Of a stretch of DNA of 35,227 nucleotides, positions 17,301 through 24,935 are shown one piece after another. The translations under genes were made by a program, and so were the position numbers. How positions within the stretch are numbered: position 1 is the first letter of the stretch; each line of letters begins with the position of its first letter. Location: contig NZ_PNRE01000077.1 in assembly GCF_002879645.1 (NCBI RefSeq), forward strand, positions 1 through 35,227, read 5' to 3'. The stretch comes from Halomonas heilongjiangensis (GTDB taxonomy: Bacteria; Pseudomonadota; Gammaproteobacteria; Pseudomonadales; Halomonadaceae). The notes under the pieces were generated by a model, which saw nothing but the letters and a program-made list of their open reading frames with translations, did not search any database and was not told the origin of the DNA.

Positions 17301-18344
17301 ATGACGGCAGCAGCCCCCTCCCTGCTGGTACTCTACACGGGCGGCACCCTGGGCATGGTCGAGACCTCCCACGGCCTGGCCCCGGGCGGCGACTTCGAGG
17401 CGCGCCTGCGTGGTGCACTGGACACGCTGCCCCCGGCTCGCCGTGCCGCGCTGCCCGCCTTCACCCTGCTCGAATCGCCATCGCCCATCGACTCCAGCGC
17501 CGCCACGCCCGTCGACTGGCAATGCCTGGCCCGGGAGATCGCCGCCCGCTACCGCGACCATGCCGGCATCGTAGTGCTCCATGGCACCGACACCCTCGCC
17601 TGGACCGCGTCGAGCCTCGCCTTCCAGTTGCAGGGGCTCGATCGTCCGCTGGTGACGACCGGCGCCATGCGGCCGCTGGAGGCCGACGGCAGTGATGCCC
17701 TGGCCAATGTGGAGACGGCGCTACGCTTCGCCGCCACCCCCGCCCTGCAGGAAGTGGCGATCGCCTTCGCCGGCAAGCTGCTGCGCGGCGTACGCACCCG
17801 CAAGTGGCACACCAGCGCCCCGGATGCCTTCGAAAGCCCCAACTATCCGCTGCTCGGCGAGCGCGTCGACGACGATGCGGTGCTCTACCCCGGCCGCGGC
17901 CTGGAGGTCCAGCAGCGTGGCGCCCCCCGCTTCGAGCTCCCCGACTATGCCCCCCTGGCGGAGGGCGGGGTGGCCCGCCTGGTGCTGTGGCCCGGCATCA
18001 CGGCCCGCCAGGTCGCCGCCTGGCTGGATGACGACCGCCTTCGCGGCGCCCTGCTCGAGACCTGGGGGGGCGGCAATCTACCCGACGACCCGGCGCTGCT
18101 CGGCGTCCTCGCCCGGGCCAGCGGCGAGGGCAAGCTGCTGGCCGCCATCAGCCAGTGCCCCCGCGGCAGCATCGCCATCGGCAGCTACGCCGCCGGCCGG
18201 GGCCTGGCCGACGCCGGCGTCCTCTGCGGCGAGTCGATGACCCCCGAGGCCGCCCTGGCCAAGCTCGTGCACCTGCTGGCCCAGCCGCTGGACGACGCGG
18301 AACGACGGCGGCGCTTCCTCACCCCGCTGGTGGGCGAGCGTTGA
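17301..18344 (+). CDS. ansA: L-asparaginase, type I (cytoplasmic)
   Basis: 347 aa, the length of cytoplasmic asparaginases. The two catalytic motifs are intact: TGGTLGM at residues 13-19 (nucleophile Thr16) and HGTDTLAWTA at 94-103 (Thr96, Asp97); a Lys in the conserved GKLLRGVRTRKW segment completes the site. It hydrolyses asparagine to aspartate and ammonia. There is no signal peptide, unlike the periplasmic type II enzymes. It has its own extended -10 promoter and an AGGAG site with a 5-nt spacer, and appears monocistronic. Some members of the family act on glutamine or on Glu-tRNA(Gln) (GatD); the stand-alone 347-aa form favours asparaginase. Confidence 0.9.
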   Translation: MTAAAPSLLVLYTGGTLGMVETSHGLAPGGDFEARLRGALDTLPPARRAALPAFTLLESPSPIDSSAATPVDWQCLAREIAARYRDHAGIVVLHGTDTLAWTASSLAFQLQGLDRPLVTTGAMRPLEADGSDALANVETALRFAATPALQEVAIAFAGKLLRGVRTRKWHTSAPDAFESPNYPLLGERVDDDAVLYPGRGLEVQQRGAPRFELPDYAPLAEGGVARLVLWPGITARQVAAWLDDDRLRGALLETWGGGNLPDDPALLGVLARASGEGKLLAAISQCPRGSIAIGSYAAGRGLADAGVLCGESMTPEAALAKLVHLLAQPLDDAERRRRFLTPLVGER

Positions 18345-18416
18345 CCTCGATCGGGCACGGCACGGCGGAAATGGCTATGGTGGGAGTGATCCCGTCCCCC
18401 CGCAAGGAGCGCCACC

Positions 18417-18653
18417 ATGGAACACCCCGACCATCCCTTCACCGAACTGTTCGAGCAGTTGGGGCTCGCCTCGGACCCGGAAGCGATCAGGCGCTTCATC
18501 GAGCGCAACGGTCCGATCCCCGAGGAGATTCCCCTGCCCGACGCCCCCTGCTGGAACGAGGGCCAGGCCGAATTCCTGCGCGAGGCCATCGAGGAGGATG
18601 CCGACTGGGCCGAGGTGGTCGACCATCTCAATGCGTCGCTGCGCAAGCGTTGA
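18417..18653 (+). CDS. DUF2789 family small protein
   Basis: 78 aa, acidic, soluble. The pattern HPFTELFEQLGLASDPEAIRRF ... PDAPCWNEGQAEFLREAIEEDADWAEVVDHL matches the DUF2789 family common in gammaproteobacteria, which is almost always this length. Function unknown. AAGGAG lies 7 nt before ATG 18417. It is separated by 72 nt from the asparaginase gene and probably has its own transcription unit, with a weak terminator-like hairpin after it. Confidence 0.85.
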   Translation: MEHPDHPFTELFEQLGLASDPEAIRRFIERNGPIPEEIPLPDAPCWNEGQAEFLREAIEEDADWAEVVDHLNASLRKR

Positions 18654-18654
18654 C

Positions 18655-18671
18655 CCGCCGGGCGCGGTTTT
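18655..18671 (+). terminator. Weak terminator-like hairpin after the DUF2789 gene
   Basis: CCGC and GCGG can pair around CGGGC, followed directly by TTTT. The stem is only four base pairs, so it is at best a weak intrinsic terminator. Confidence 0.3.
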
Positions 18672-18683
18672 CCCTGCTCTCTC

Positions 18684-18712
18684 TTGACCGTCCATGCCAG
18701 CCAATGTAAAAA
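18684..18712 (+). promoter_or_regulatory. Sigma70-type promoter for the HDOD-GGDEF gene
   Basis: TTGACC (18684-18689), a 17-nt spacer and TAAAAA (18707-18712) lie about 100 nt upstream of ATG 18810. The -35 matches five of six positions and the -10 four of six. The A/T-rich tract TGTAAAAAAACGTATA is conspicuous against the GC-rich background. Confidence 0.5.
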
Positions 18713-18809
18713 AACGTATACAGACAGGACGCCACGTCCATTCGAACTTTGACGCGGTGCGGGCACGCCCCTAGGGCGGCCCCACCACCGATCATGCAGG
18801 GAACAGCGG

Positions 18810-20357
18810 ATGACGCCTGTCGAGACATCAGCGCGTGACGCCGGGGATCCTCACGATCTCCAGGCCCTCCCCCCACTGCCGGCCTCGCTGCAGGCACGCC
18901 TCGCCGACTGCCACACCCTGCCCTCGCTGCCCGCCGCCGTCGCCAAGGTGCTGATGGTGGCGCGACGCAGCGACGCCAGCCTGTTCGACTACGCCGAAGC
19001 CATCGAGGCGGACCCCGCCCTCACCCTGCGCCTGCTGGCGCTGGCCAACAGCGTCTTCTATGCCCGCCATCGCCGCGCGGCCAATAGCTGCCGGGAAGCC
19101 GTCTCGCGCATCGGGCTCGACGCCACCCTCGCCGCGGTGATGAGTTTCGGGCTGCCGCCCCCGGGCAGGACGGAGGGGCTCGATCTCGACGCCATCTGGC
19201 AGCGGGCGATCATCGCCGCCCTCGCGGCCCGCCACCTCGCCGACCGGCTCTGCCCCGAACACGCCGGCACCCTCTTCACCATCGCCCTGCTGCAGGACAT
19301 CGGCATCCTCGCCGCCGAGGCCCTCGACGGCGACGACTATGTGGCGCTGATCCGAGCCACCGCCAGCCACGACGCCCTGTGCCAGGCCGAACGCGAACGC
19401 TACGGATGCGACCATGCCAGCCTGGGGGCCTGGCTCGCCATCAGCTGGGGCGTGCCGCCGCACCTGGCCAGCGGCATCGCCGAGAGTCACGGCGAGCTCG
19501 AGGCGACCTCGCCCGACATGCTCTGCCTGCGCCTCTCCGGCCAGATCGCCGACGGCTGGCTGACACAGACGCCCGGCCTGGCCTTCGGCCGCCTGATCCG
19601 GCGCCTCGAAGCCCGGCAGCAGCTGTCGCTGACGGCGTTCGAGGAGATCCTCGACGAGTTGCAGGCACAGCTGCCGAGCATGGCCGAGCTGCTGGAGATC
19701 ACCCGCCCGCCCCGGCGCGACAGCTACGCGCTGCTCGCCGAGGCCAAGCGGCACCTCTACATGCAGACGCTGGCCCTCGGCGCCCGCCTCGACGCCCACC
19801 AGGTCGAACTCGAGGCACTGCGTGAGCGCCACGCCGAACTGGAGCGCAGCAGTCGCCTCGACCCGCTTACCGGCCTCGCCAACCGGGCCTGGCTGGAACA
19901 GCAGCTCGAGGAGCGCTTCCACCACTCCCGCGAACATGGCAAGAGCCTGGCGGTGGTGTTCATCGACCTGGACCACTTCAAGCGGCTCAACGACCGGCAC
20001 GGTCATCAGCTGGGCGACCGCGTGCTGGCCAACTTCGCCGTCAACCTGCAGGAGATGGTTCGTGAAGGCGACCTGGCCGGGCGCTACGGCGGCGAGGAGT
20101 TCCTGGTCATCCTGCCCGATGAGCGGGAGGCGGGTGCCGAGGCCATGGCGATGCGGCTGGCGGAGCGCCTCGCCAGCCAGCCCGTGGCCGAGGTCGACGG
20201 CGCCCCCCTGCACGTGTCGGTCTCCATCGGCATCGCCTGCCTCGGTGATACCGACTTTCGCAACGCCCGGGAACTGATCGATGCCGCCGACCAGGGGATG
20301 TACCAGGCCAAGCGCAATGGCCGCGGCGGCGCCCAGCGGTTCACTCCACGCCTGTGA
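18810..20357 (+). CDS. HDOD-GGDEF protein, probable diguanylate cyclase
   Basis: 515 aa, soluble. Residues ~28-230 form an HDOD domain (LPSLPAAVAKVL, EADPALTLRLLALANS, ALLQDIGILAAEAL); the position often occupied by the metal-binding His-Asp of true HD enzymes reads Gln-Asp, as expected for a non-catalytic HDOD module. A linker helix (about 320-345) leads to a GGDEF domain with LDPLTGLANRAWLE, DLDHFKRLND and the active-site motif GGEEF at 427-431. An RxxD inhibitory site (Arg418-Asp421) sits at the canonical five-residue distance, so product feedback by c-di-GMP is expected. No phosphodiesterase (EAL) domain is present. AGGGA precedes the start. The gene converges on the next one with a 9-nt gap. 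Confidence 0.9.
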   Translation: MTPVETSARDAGDPHDLQALPPLPASLQARLADCHTLPSLPAAVAKVLMVARRSDASLFDYAEAIEADPALTLRLLALANSVFYARHRRAANSCREAVSRIGLDATLAAVMSFGLPPPGRTEGLDLDAIWQRAIIAALAARHLADRLCPEHAGTLFTIALLQDIGILAAEALDGDDYVALIRATASHDALCQAERERYGCDHASLGAWLAISWGVPPHLASGIAESHGELEATSPDMLCLRLSGQIADGWLTQTPGLAFGRLIRRLEARQQLSLTAFEEILDELQAQLPSMAELLEITRPPRRDSYALLAEAKRHLYMQTLALGARLDAHQVELEALRERHAELERSSRLDPLTGLANRAWLEQQLEERFHHSREHGKSLAVVFIDLDHFKRLNDRHGHQLGDRVLANFAVNLQEMVREGDLAGRYGGEEFLVILPDEREAGAEAMAMRLAERLASQPVAEVDGAPLHVSVSIGIACLGDTDFRNARELIDAADQGMYQAKRNGRGGAQRFTPRL

Positions 20358-20366
20358 GGCCGCCGC

Positions 20367-21047
20367 TCAGTCGGGAGAGCCGTTGCGCGCCCGATCGACG
20401 CGCCGTCGCATCCAGCCCCCGACCAGCAGCAGCAGCGTCAGCGCCACCAGCGGCATCACCACGTCCGGCCCCAGGGCATCTTCCCTCTCCACCGCGGCCA
20501 GGGCGCCGTGAATGGCACTGGCATAGACCGCCCACTTGATGCCCAGGCCGACCACGGCGGCGATGATGAAGGTGGCGAGGGGCAACCGGCACAGGCCGGC
20601 GGCATAGTTGACCACCGAATGGGGGAAGCCCGGCATGACGCGCAGCGCACACTGGGTCAGGAAGTCGCTGCGCTTCTCCAGCATGCGCATGATCCTGCGG
20701 GTCAGGGCGCCCGGAGAGAAGCGCTCACCGACACGCGAGGCGAGATAGTAGGCACCGAGGGCGCCGCCCACGCTGCCGACGATCAGCATGGGGGTCGCCG
20801 CCAGCGGCGTATAGAAGGGGGCGATCAGCCACAGGCCGATGCTGCCGGGCAGGCCAACGGCCAGGGTCACCGCCATGACCAGGATGACGCTGACCATGGT
20901 CAGCGGATGGTGAGACGCCTCCTCGGCCCAGCGCTGCAGGGCGGCGAGGTCCGGGGAGTGCCAGACCCACAGGTAAGCCGCCATCAACAGGCTGGCTCCG
21001 ATGGCCGCCCAGCGCCAGGGTCGACTCAGCGCGCTGTCTCTGGGCAT
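20367..21047 (-). CDS. VTT-domain membrane protein (TVP38/TMEM64/DedA-like)
   Basis: 226 aa from ATG 21047, preferred because GAGAGAGAG precedes it; an upstream in-frame ATG at 21089 would add 14 residues. Five or so hydrophobic segments are visible. The central region contains the VTT signature: GLPGSIGLWLIAPFYTPLAATPMLIVGSVGGALGAYYLASRVGE, then ALRVMPGFPHSVVNYAAGLCRLPLATFIIAA with the re-entrant-loop arginine and Pro-Gly-Phe-Pro. Relatives include lipid scramblases and flippases of eukaryotes and undecaprenyl-phosphate or phospholipid transporters in bacteria, so an envelope lipid-handling role is plausible but unproven. It is followed on the other strand by the convergent HDOD-GGDEF gene. 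Confidence 0.85.
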   Translation of the reverse strand: MPRDSALSRPWRWAAIGASLLMAAYLWVWHSPDLAALQRWAEEASHHPLTMVSVILVMAVTLAVGLPGSIGLWLIAPFYTPLAATPMLIVGSVGGALGAYYLASRVGERFSPGALTRRIMRMLEKRSDFLTQCALRVMPGFPHSVVNYAAGLCRLPLATFIIAAVVGLGIKWAVYASAIHGALAAVEREDALGPDVVMPLVALTLLLLVGGWMRRRVDRARNGSPD

Positions 21048-21129
21048 CGACTCTCTCTCGGCGGCAGGACGCAGGCACCATGGTGCCATGCCCCCGGCGC
21101 CGGGTCACGGCCCTTGGACGCCGGCCGGC

Positions 21130-21294
21130 TCAGGCGTCCAGCGCACCGGCGGGAGGCGACGGCTCGGCCACCCCCTCCTCGGCCGGCGGGGAATCGGCGA
21201 GCCGCGGCATGGCGGCCACCCGGAGGTCGACGTAGCGCAGCAGGCCCAGCTGCACGAACAACACGGTGAAACACCAGAAAAGTCCCTTGATCAT
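21130..21294 (-). CDS. Possible 54-aa single-pass membrane peptide
   Basis: MIKGLFWCFTVLFVQLGLLRYVDL is a compact hydrophobic segment after a Lys, followed by a Pro/Glu-rich soluble tail to the stop at 21130. A GAGGA site lies 7 nt before ATG 21294. The frame is open further upstream but overlaps the SRPBCC gene. Small membrane peptides of this shape are often missed, but I know no family for it and coding status is uncertain. Confidence 0.45.
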   Translation of the reverse strand: MIKGLFWCFTVLFVQLGLLRYVDLRVAAMPRLADSPPAEEGVAEPSPPAGALDA

Positions 21295-21389
21295 GGGGGA
21301 GTCCTCGAGAGAAGCCGACGGCTTCATCGACGACCATTCTAGCTCGCCTGACACCCGACAGAAAGGTAGCCACCTAATGGAATGTCCGA

Positions 21390-21800
21390 TCAGAGCCGGG
21401 CCTCCACCCGCTCGAGTATCTGCCGGCTCACCCGCCCCACCAGCGGCTTCGCCGCCTTGCTCACCGCCTTCTCGACCAGTCGGCTGTGCAGGGCATAGGT
21501 CAGGGTCAGCGCCACCTCGGTACCCTCGGCGACCGGCGTCAGCCGGTAGCACCCCCGGTTCTCCACCCCGTCCAGCGACTCCCAGGCCAGCACCTCCGGC
21601 GCCCGTGACTGGGTGATCGCCACATCGAAGGTCCAGTCGCGACCCACCGCATGCACATGCCAACGGTAGCGATTCTCGCCCAGCGGCTCGATCGCCCGGA
21701 TCAGGTCGGAGTAGTCGACGAAGTCCTCGACGCGCTCGAGCAGGGCGAAGACCCGCTCCGGCGGTGCCTTGAGAATCGCGCTGTGTTCGATGGTGGCCAT
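21390..21800 (-). CDS. SRPBCC (START-like) superfamily protein
   Basis: 136 aa from ATG 21800, with AGGGA 6 nt upstream; 15 extra upstream codons are open but lack a start signal. The sequence begins IEHSAILKAPPERVFALLERVEDFVDYSD, the classic first strand and helix of polyketide-cyclase/coenzyme-Q-binding START-like folds, and ends in a long C-terminal helix (VEKAVSKAAKPLVGRVSRQILERVEARL). Such proteins form a deep hydrophobic ligand pocket. Relatives include RatA/Coq10, but there is no smpB or ratB neighbour and the sequence is not a clear RatA, so ligand and role stay open. It follows trhP on the same strand after 94 nt that contain a degenerate REP-like element. Confidence 0.8.
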   Translation of the reverse strand: MATIEHSAILKAPPERVFALLERVEDFVDYSDLIRAIEPLGENRYRWHVHAVGRDWTFDVAITQSRAPEVLAWESLDGVENRGCYRLTPVAEGTEVALTLTYALHSRLVEKAVSKAAKPLVGRVSRQILERVEARL

Positions 21801-21865
21801 GCGGCTTCCCTGAGAACGAAGAAGGGGTCGTGTGATCGATGCCAACCTGGCACCTTACCGCCCGG

Positions 21866-21901
21866 GCGCCTGCGGCGCCAATCGCACAGCGCGGCTACAG
21901 G
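21866..21901. repeat. Degenerate REP-like element overlapping the trhP stop codon
   Basis: GGCGCCAATCGC at 21874-21885 and CTACAGG at 21895-21901 match the two ends of the REP core found at 26194-26229, but the middle is altered and shortened. A GCGCC-TGC-GGCGC hairpin (21867-21879) precedes it. The trhP stop codon lies within the copy, so the element may have supplied it. Confidence 0.5.
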
Positions 21902-23331
21902 TCCCGCATCAGCAGCGCAAACTCGATGCGCGCGGGGTCGATCGCCTCGCCCGGCACCGGGATGCGCACCACGTGGCCGGACCCCGGGGCCACGCCCACC
22001 GATTCGCCGCGGCGGTTCTCGATCTGCTCGAGCACGAAGCGGCGGTTACCGCCGGGCAGCATCAGCTCCATGCCGTCACCGACCTCGAAGCGGTTCTTGA
22101 CGTCCACTTCCAGCACGCCACGGCCCGGGTCATAGCCGATCACCTCGCCGACGAACTGCTGGTGCACGCCCACCGAGTTGCCCTGCTCGTAGTTCTGGTA
22201 CTCGTCGTGGACGTGGCGACGGTAGAAGCCCTCCGTGTAGCCGCGGTTGGCCAGGTTGTCGAGCTCGTCCATCAGGCGCATGTCGAACGGCCGGCCGGCC
22301 ACCGCATCGTCGATGGCGCGCCGGTAGACCTGGGCGGTGCGCGCCACGTAGTAGTGGGACTTGGTGCGCCCCTCGATCTTCAGCGAGGTCACGCCCATCT
22401 CGGTGAGCCGTGGCACGTGCTGCACGGCGCGCAGGTCCTTGGAGTTCATGATGTAGGTGCCGTGCTCGTCCTCGAACACCGGCATCAGCTCGCCCGGGCG
22501 GGTGCGGTCCTCAATCAGCGCCGAGAGCTCGTCCTGGCCCTCGACGCCGCCGGCCGTCGCCGTGTTTTGAGAAAGGTTCTCCAGGGTCGCGCTGCCGCCG
22601 CCGGAGGCGATCAGCCCGCCCGGCGGCCCATCCTGCCCCGGACTCCAGACGCCGCTCGCCGCATGGGCCGCCGCCGAGTTGGCCGGCACCAGGTCGCCGG
22701 TCTCGTCCTGGGCGGCGGCCACGGTGTTGTACTTCCAGCGGCAGGCATTGGTGCAGGTGCCCTGGTTGGGATCGCGGTGGTTGAAGTAGCCGGAGAGCAG
22801 GCAGCGCCCGGAGTAGGCGATGCACAGCGCGCCGTGGACGAAGGTCTCGATCTCGAGGTCGGGGCATTCGGCGCGGATCTCGGCGATCTCGGCCAGCGAC
22901 AGCTCCCGCGACAGGATGATGCGGCTGATGCCCTGCTGCTGCCAGAACCGCGCGGCGGCGTAGTTGACCACGTTGGACTGCACCGAGAGGTGGATCACCT
23001 GCTCCGGCCAGCGCTCGCGGATCATCATGATCAGCCCCGGATCGGACATGATCAGCGCATCGGGCCCGGCCTCGATCACCGGCTCCATGTCGCGCAGGTA
23101 GGTCCTGAGCTTGCTGTTGTGCGGGGCGATGTTCGAGGCCACGTAGAACTGCTTGCCCCGCTCGTGGGCGTAGGCGATGCCCTTGTGCAGGTTGTCGATC
23201 TTGAAGTCGTTGTTGCGCACCCGCAGCGAGTAGCGCGGCTGGCCGGCATAGACGGCATCCGCCCCGTAGGCGAAGGCATAGCGCATGTTCTTGAAGGTGC
23301 CGGCGGGCGACAGCAGTTCAGGGGCTTTCAT
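21895..23331 (-). CDS. trhP: TrhP (YegQ), U32-family tRNA 5-hydroxyuridine-34 synthesis protein
   Basis: 478 aa from ATG 23331 (a GTG at 23340 is an alternative; neither has a clear Shine-Dalgarno). The protein follows E. coli TrhP/YegQ throughout: KAPELLSPAGTFKNMRYAFAYG at the N-terminus, the FVHGALCIAYSGRCLLSGY segment, HRDPNQGTCTNACRW with the cluster-ligand cysteines, and AFDEHGTY-like FEDEHGTYIMNSKDLRA. TrhP makes 5-hydroxyuridine at wobble position 34 using prephenate, the first step to cmo5U. Relative to E. coli an insert of roughly 30 residues, rich in Gly, Ala, Ser and Gln, replaces the short loop after the cysteine motif (about residues 225-275). It is divergent from queC across a symmetric promoter. 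Confidence 0.93.
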   Translation of the reverse strand: MKAPELLSPAGTFKNMRYAFAYGADAVYAGQPRYSLRVRNNDFKIDNLHKGIAYAHERGKQFYVASNIAPHNSKLRTYLRDMEPVIEAGPDALIMSDPGLIMMIRERWPEQVIHLSVQSNVVNYAAARFWQQQGISRIILSRELSLAEIAEIRAECPDLEIETFVHGALCIAYSGRCLLSGYFNHRDPNQGTCTNACRWKYNTVAAAQDETGDLVPANSAAAHAASGVWSPGQDGPPGGLIASGGGSATLENLSQNTATAGGVEGQDELSALIEDRTRPGELMPVFEDEHGTYIMNSKDLRAVQHVPRLTEMGVTSLKIEGRTKSHYYVARTAQVYRRAIDDAVAGRPFDMRLMDELDNLANRGYTEGFYRRHVHDEYQNYEQGNSVGVHQQFVGEVIGYDPGRGVLEVDVKNRFEVGDGMELMLPGGNRRFVLEQIENRRGESVGVAPGSGHVVRIPVPGEAIDPARIEFALLMRDL

Positions 23332-23409
23332 GGAGGTCACCGTTGTCAGGACGATGGCACCGGCAGCGGACGCCGCCGCCAGGGGTGCGATGAAGGGGGA
23401 AGGCGCGAA

Positions 23410-23461
23410 AGTCTAGCAACTGCAACCGATTCTGGCCAGATTTCGTCCAGTTGCGTACACT
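23410..23461. promoter_or_regulatory. Back-to-back promoter for trhP and queC sharing one -35 box
   Basis: The palindromic hexamer TGGCCA (23433-23438) is the -35 element for both directions. Plus strand: 17-nt spacer, then TACACT at 23456-23461. Minus strand: 17-nt spacer, then TAGACT (complement of 23410-23415). Each hexamer matches four of six consensus positions. An inverted repeat, GCAACTG (23416-23422) with CAGTTGC (23448-23454), surrounds the shared box almost symmetrically. Leaders would be about 70 nt for trhP and about 65 nt for queC. Confidence 0.5.
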
Positions 23462-23533
23462 GTGTCCCCTTCCGGACCGGACCCCGGAACGCCGTTGCGA
23501 CGGCCCGACAAATTCTCCGACAAGAGCCCCGCT

Positions 23534-24298
23534 ATGACCCATTCGAGTGCGCCTGCCACCGTCGTGATCTACTCCGGCGGCATGGACTCCTTCACCGTGT
23601 TGCATCGTGCCCTGGGCGAGGGCCTCGACGTCCACGCCCTCTCCTTCGACTACGGCCAGCGCCATGCCCGTGAGCTCGAGGTGGCGGCCCGGGTGTGCCG
23701 CCGGCTCGGCGTCCCCCACCAGGTGGTCGACATCCGCGCCATCCATGGCCTGATCGACAACTCGGCGCTCACCGACGCCAGCCGCGAGATGCCCGAGGGC
23801 GACTATGGCCAGGAGAACCTGACCGCCACGGTGGTGCCCAACCGCAACATGATCCTGCTCTCGCTGGCCATCGCCAAGGCGGTGAACATCGGCGCCGGCC
23901 GGGTCGACTACGGCGCCCACGGCGGCGACCACGTGCTCTACCCCGACTGCCGCCCCGAGTTCGTCGAGGCGATGAACGCCGTGGCGGGCATCGCCAACTT
24001 CGCCCCCGTGGAGATCCACGCCCCCTACCTGCGGGCGAGCAAGGCGGAGATCCTCGCCGACGGCCTGGCCATGGGGCTCGACTACGCCGACACCTGGACC
24101 TGCTACCGGGGCGAGGACCTCGCCTGCGGGCGCTGCGGCAGCTGCCGCGAGCGGCTGGCGGCCTTCGCCGCCAACGGTGCCTCGGATCCCCTGGGCTATC
24201 GAGAGCGGCCCGATGCCGCCGGCACTTCACAGCGGCCCGATGCCGCCGGCACTTCACAGCGGCCCGATGCCGCCGCCCGGGGAGCGCCCGATGTATAG
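23534..24298 (+). CDS. queC: 7-cyano-7-deazaguanine synthase QueC
   Basis: 254 aa from ATG 23534; 24 upstream codons are open but lie in the promoter/leader. The PP-loop SGGMDS is at residues 14-19, and the zinc site is Cys190, Cys198, Cys201, Cys204. [14 protein letters not shown] and [12 protein letters not shown] are further QueC hallmarks. QueC converts 7-carboxy-7-deazaguanine to preQ0 with ATP and ammonia in queuosine synthesis. The C-terminal ~30 residues extend beyond the usual end and consist of a repeated nine-residue unit (QRPDAAGTS), encoded by a 27-bp tandem repeat. The stop overlaps the queE start by 8 nt. No preQ1 riboswitch was recognised in the short leader. Confidence 0.95.
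   Translation: MTHSSAPATVVIYSGGMDSFTVLHRALGEGLDVHALSFDYGQRHARELEVAARVCRRLGVPHQVVDIRAIHGLIDNSALTDASREMPEGDYGQENLTATVVPNRNMILLSLAIAKAVNIGAGRVDYGAHGGDHVLYPDCRPEFVEAMNAVAGIANFAPVEIHAPYLRASKAEILADGLAMGLDYADTWTCYRGEDLACGRCGSCRERLAAFAANGASDPLGYRERPDAAGTSQRPDAAGTSQRPDAAARGAPDV
24204..24274 (+). repeat. 27-bp tandem repeat (2.6 copies) at the 3' end of queC
   Basis: Two exact 27-bp copies (24204-24230, 24231-24257) and a 17-bp partial (24258-24274) begin AGCGGCCCGATGCCGCC. Because 27 is a multiple of three, copy-number change would keep queC in frame, altering only the length of the QRPDAAGTS tail. The array stops 17 nt before the queE start, next to its ribosome-binding site. Confidence 0.95.
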
Positions 24299-24935
24299 CG
24301 TCAAGGAGGCCTTCTACTCGCTGCAGGGCGAGGGCGCCCGGGCCGGTCGCGCCAGCGTCTTCTGTCGCTTTTCCGGCTGCAACCTCTGGTCGGGGCGCGA
24401 GCGGGACCGTGCCGGCGCCGCCTGCCACTTCTGCGATACCGACTTCGTCGGCACCGACGGCCAGCACGGCGGACGCTTCGCCGATGCCGCGGCTCTGGCC
24501 GGGCATCTCGCCGCGCTCTGGCCCGCCGAGGCCGGCGTCGCCACGCCCTATGTGGTGTTCACCGGCGGCGAACCGCTGCTGCAGCTCGACGAGGCGCTGA
24601 TCGACGCCATGCACGCCCGAGGCTTCGAGGTAGCGGTGGAGACCAACGGCACCCTGCCCGCCCCCGCCGGCATCGACTGGCTCTGCGTCAGCCCCAAGGG
24701 CGCCACCTCGCTGACGCTGACCGCGGGCGACGAACTCAAGCTGGTCTACCCCCAGGACGCGGCTCCCCCCGAGCGCTTCGCCGGGCTCGACTTTCACCAC
24801 TTCTTCCTGCAGCCGATGGACACCGCCCCGCTGGGCCGGACCGACAGCCCCATGGCCGAGACCGTGGCCTACTGCCTGGCCCACCCCCAATGGCGCCTGG
24901 CGCTGCAGACCCACAAGATCGCGGGGATCGACTGA
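24291..24935 (+). CDS. queE: 7-carboxy-7-deazaguanine synthase QueE (radical SAM)
   Basis: 214 aa from ATG 24291, preceded by GGGGAG with a 6-nt spacer and overlapping the end of queC. The protein starts [15 protein letters not shown], as QueE proteins do. The radical-SAM cluster motif is the longer CX14CX2C variant (Cys30, Cys45, Cys48), as in the Burkholderia-type enzymes, instead of CX3CX2C. TGGEPLLQ follows for SAM binding. QueE rearranges carboxy-tetrahydropterin to the 7-deazaguanine ring. Its TGA overlaps the next gene's ATG (ATGA), giving a tightly coupled queC-queE-queD-like operon. Confidence 0.95.
   Translation: MYSVKEAFYSLQGEGARAGRASVFCRFSGCNLWSGRERDRAGAACHFCDTDFVGTDGQHGGRFADAAALAGHLAALWPAEAGVATPYVVFTGGEPLLQLDEALIDAMHARGFEVAVETNGTLPAPAGIDWLCVSPKGATSLTLTAGDELKLVYPQDAAPPERFAGLDFHHFFLQPMDTAPLGRTDSPMAETVAYCLAHPQWRLALQTHKIAGID

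Noticed and set aside
21390..21800. RatA toxin of a RatAB system
   Set aside because: The fold fits the same superfamily, but there is no ratB-like partner and no smpB neighbour, so only a SRPBCC call is supported.
23468..23533. preQ1 riboswitch in the queC leader
   Set aside because: The leader is about 65 nt with only a 5-bp GCCGT/ACGGC hairpin; no preQ1-I or preQ1-II conserved core could be found.
24204..24274. Short CRISPR-like array at the end of queC
   Set aside because: The units are directly adjacent with no spacers and are coding sequence in frame, so this is a tandem repeat.
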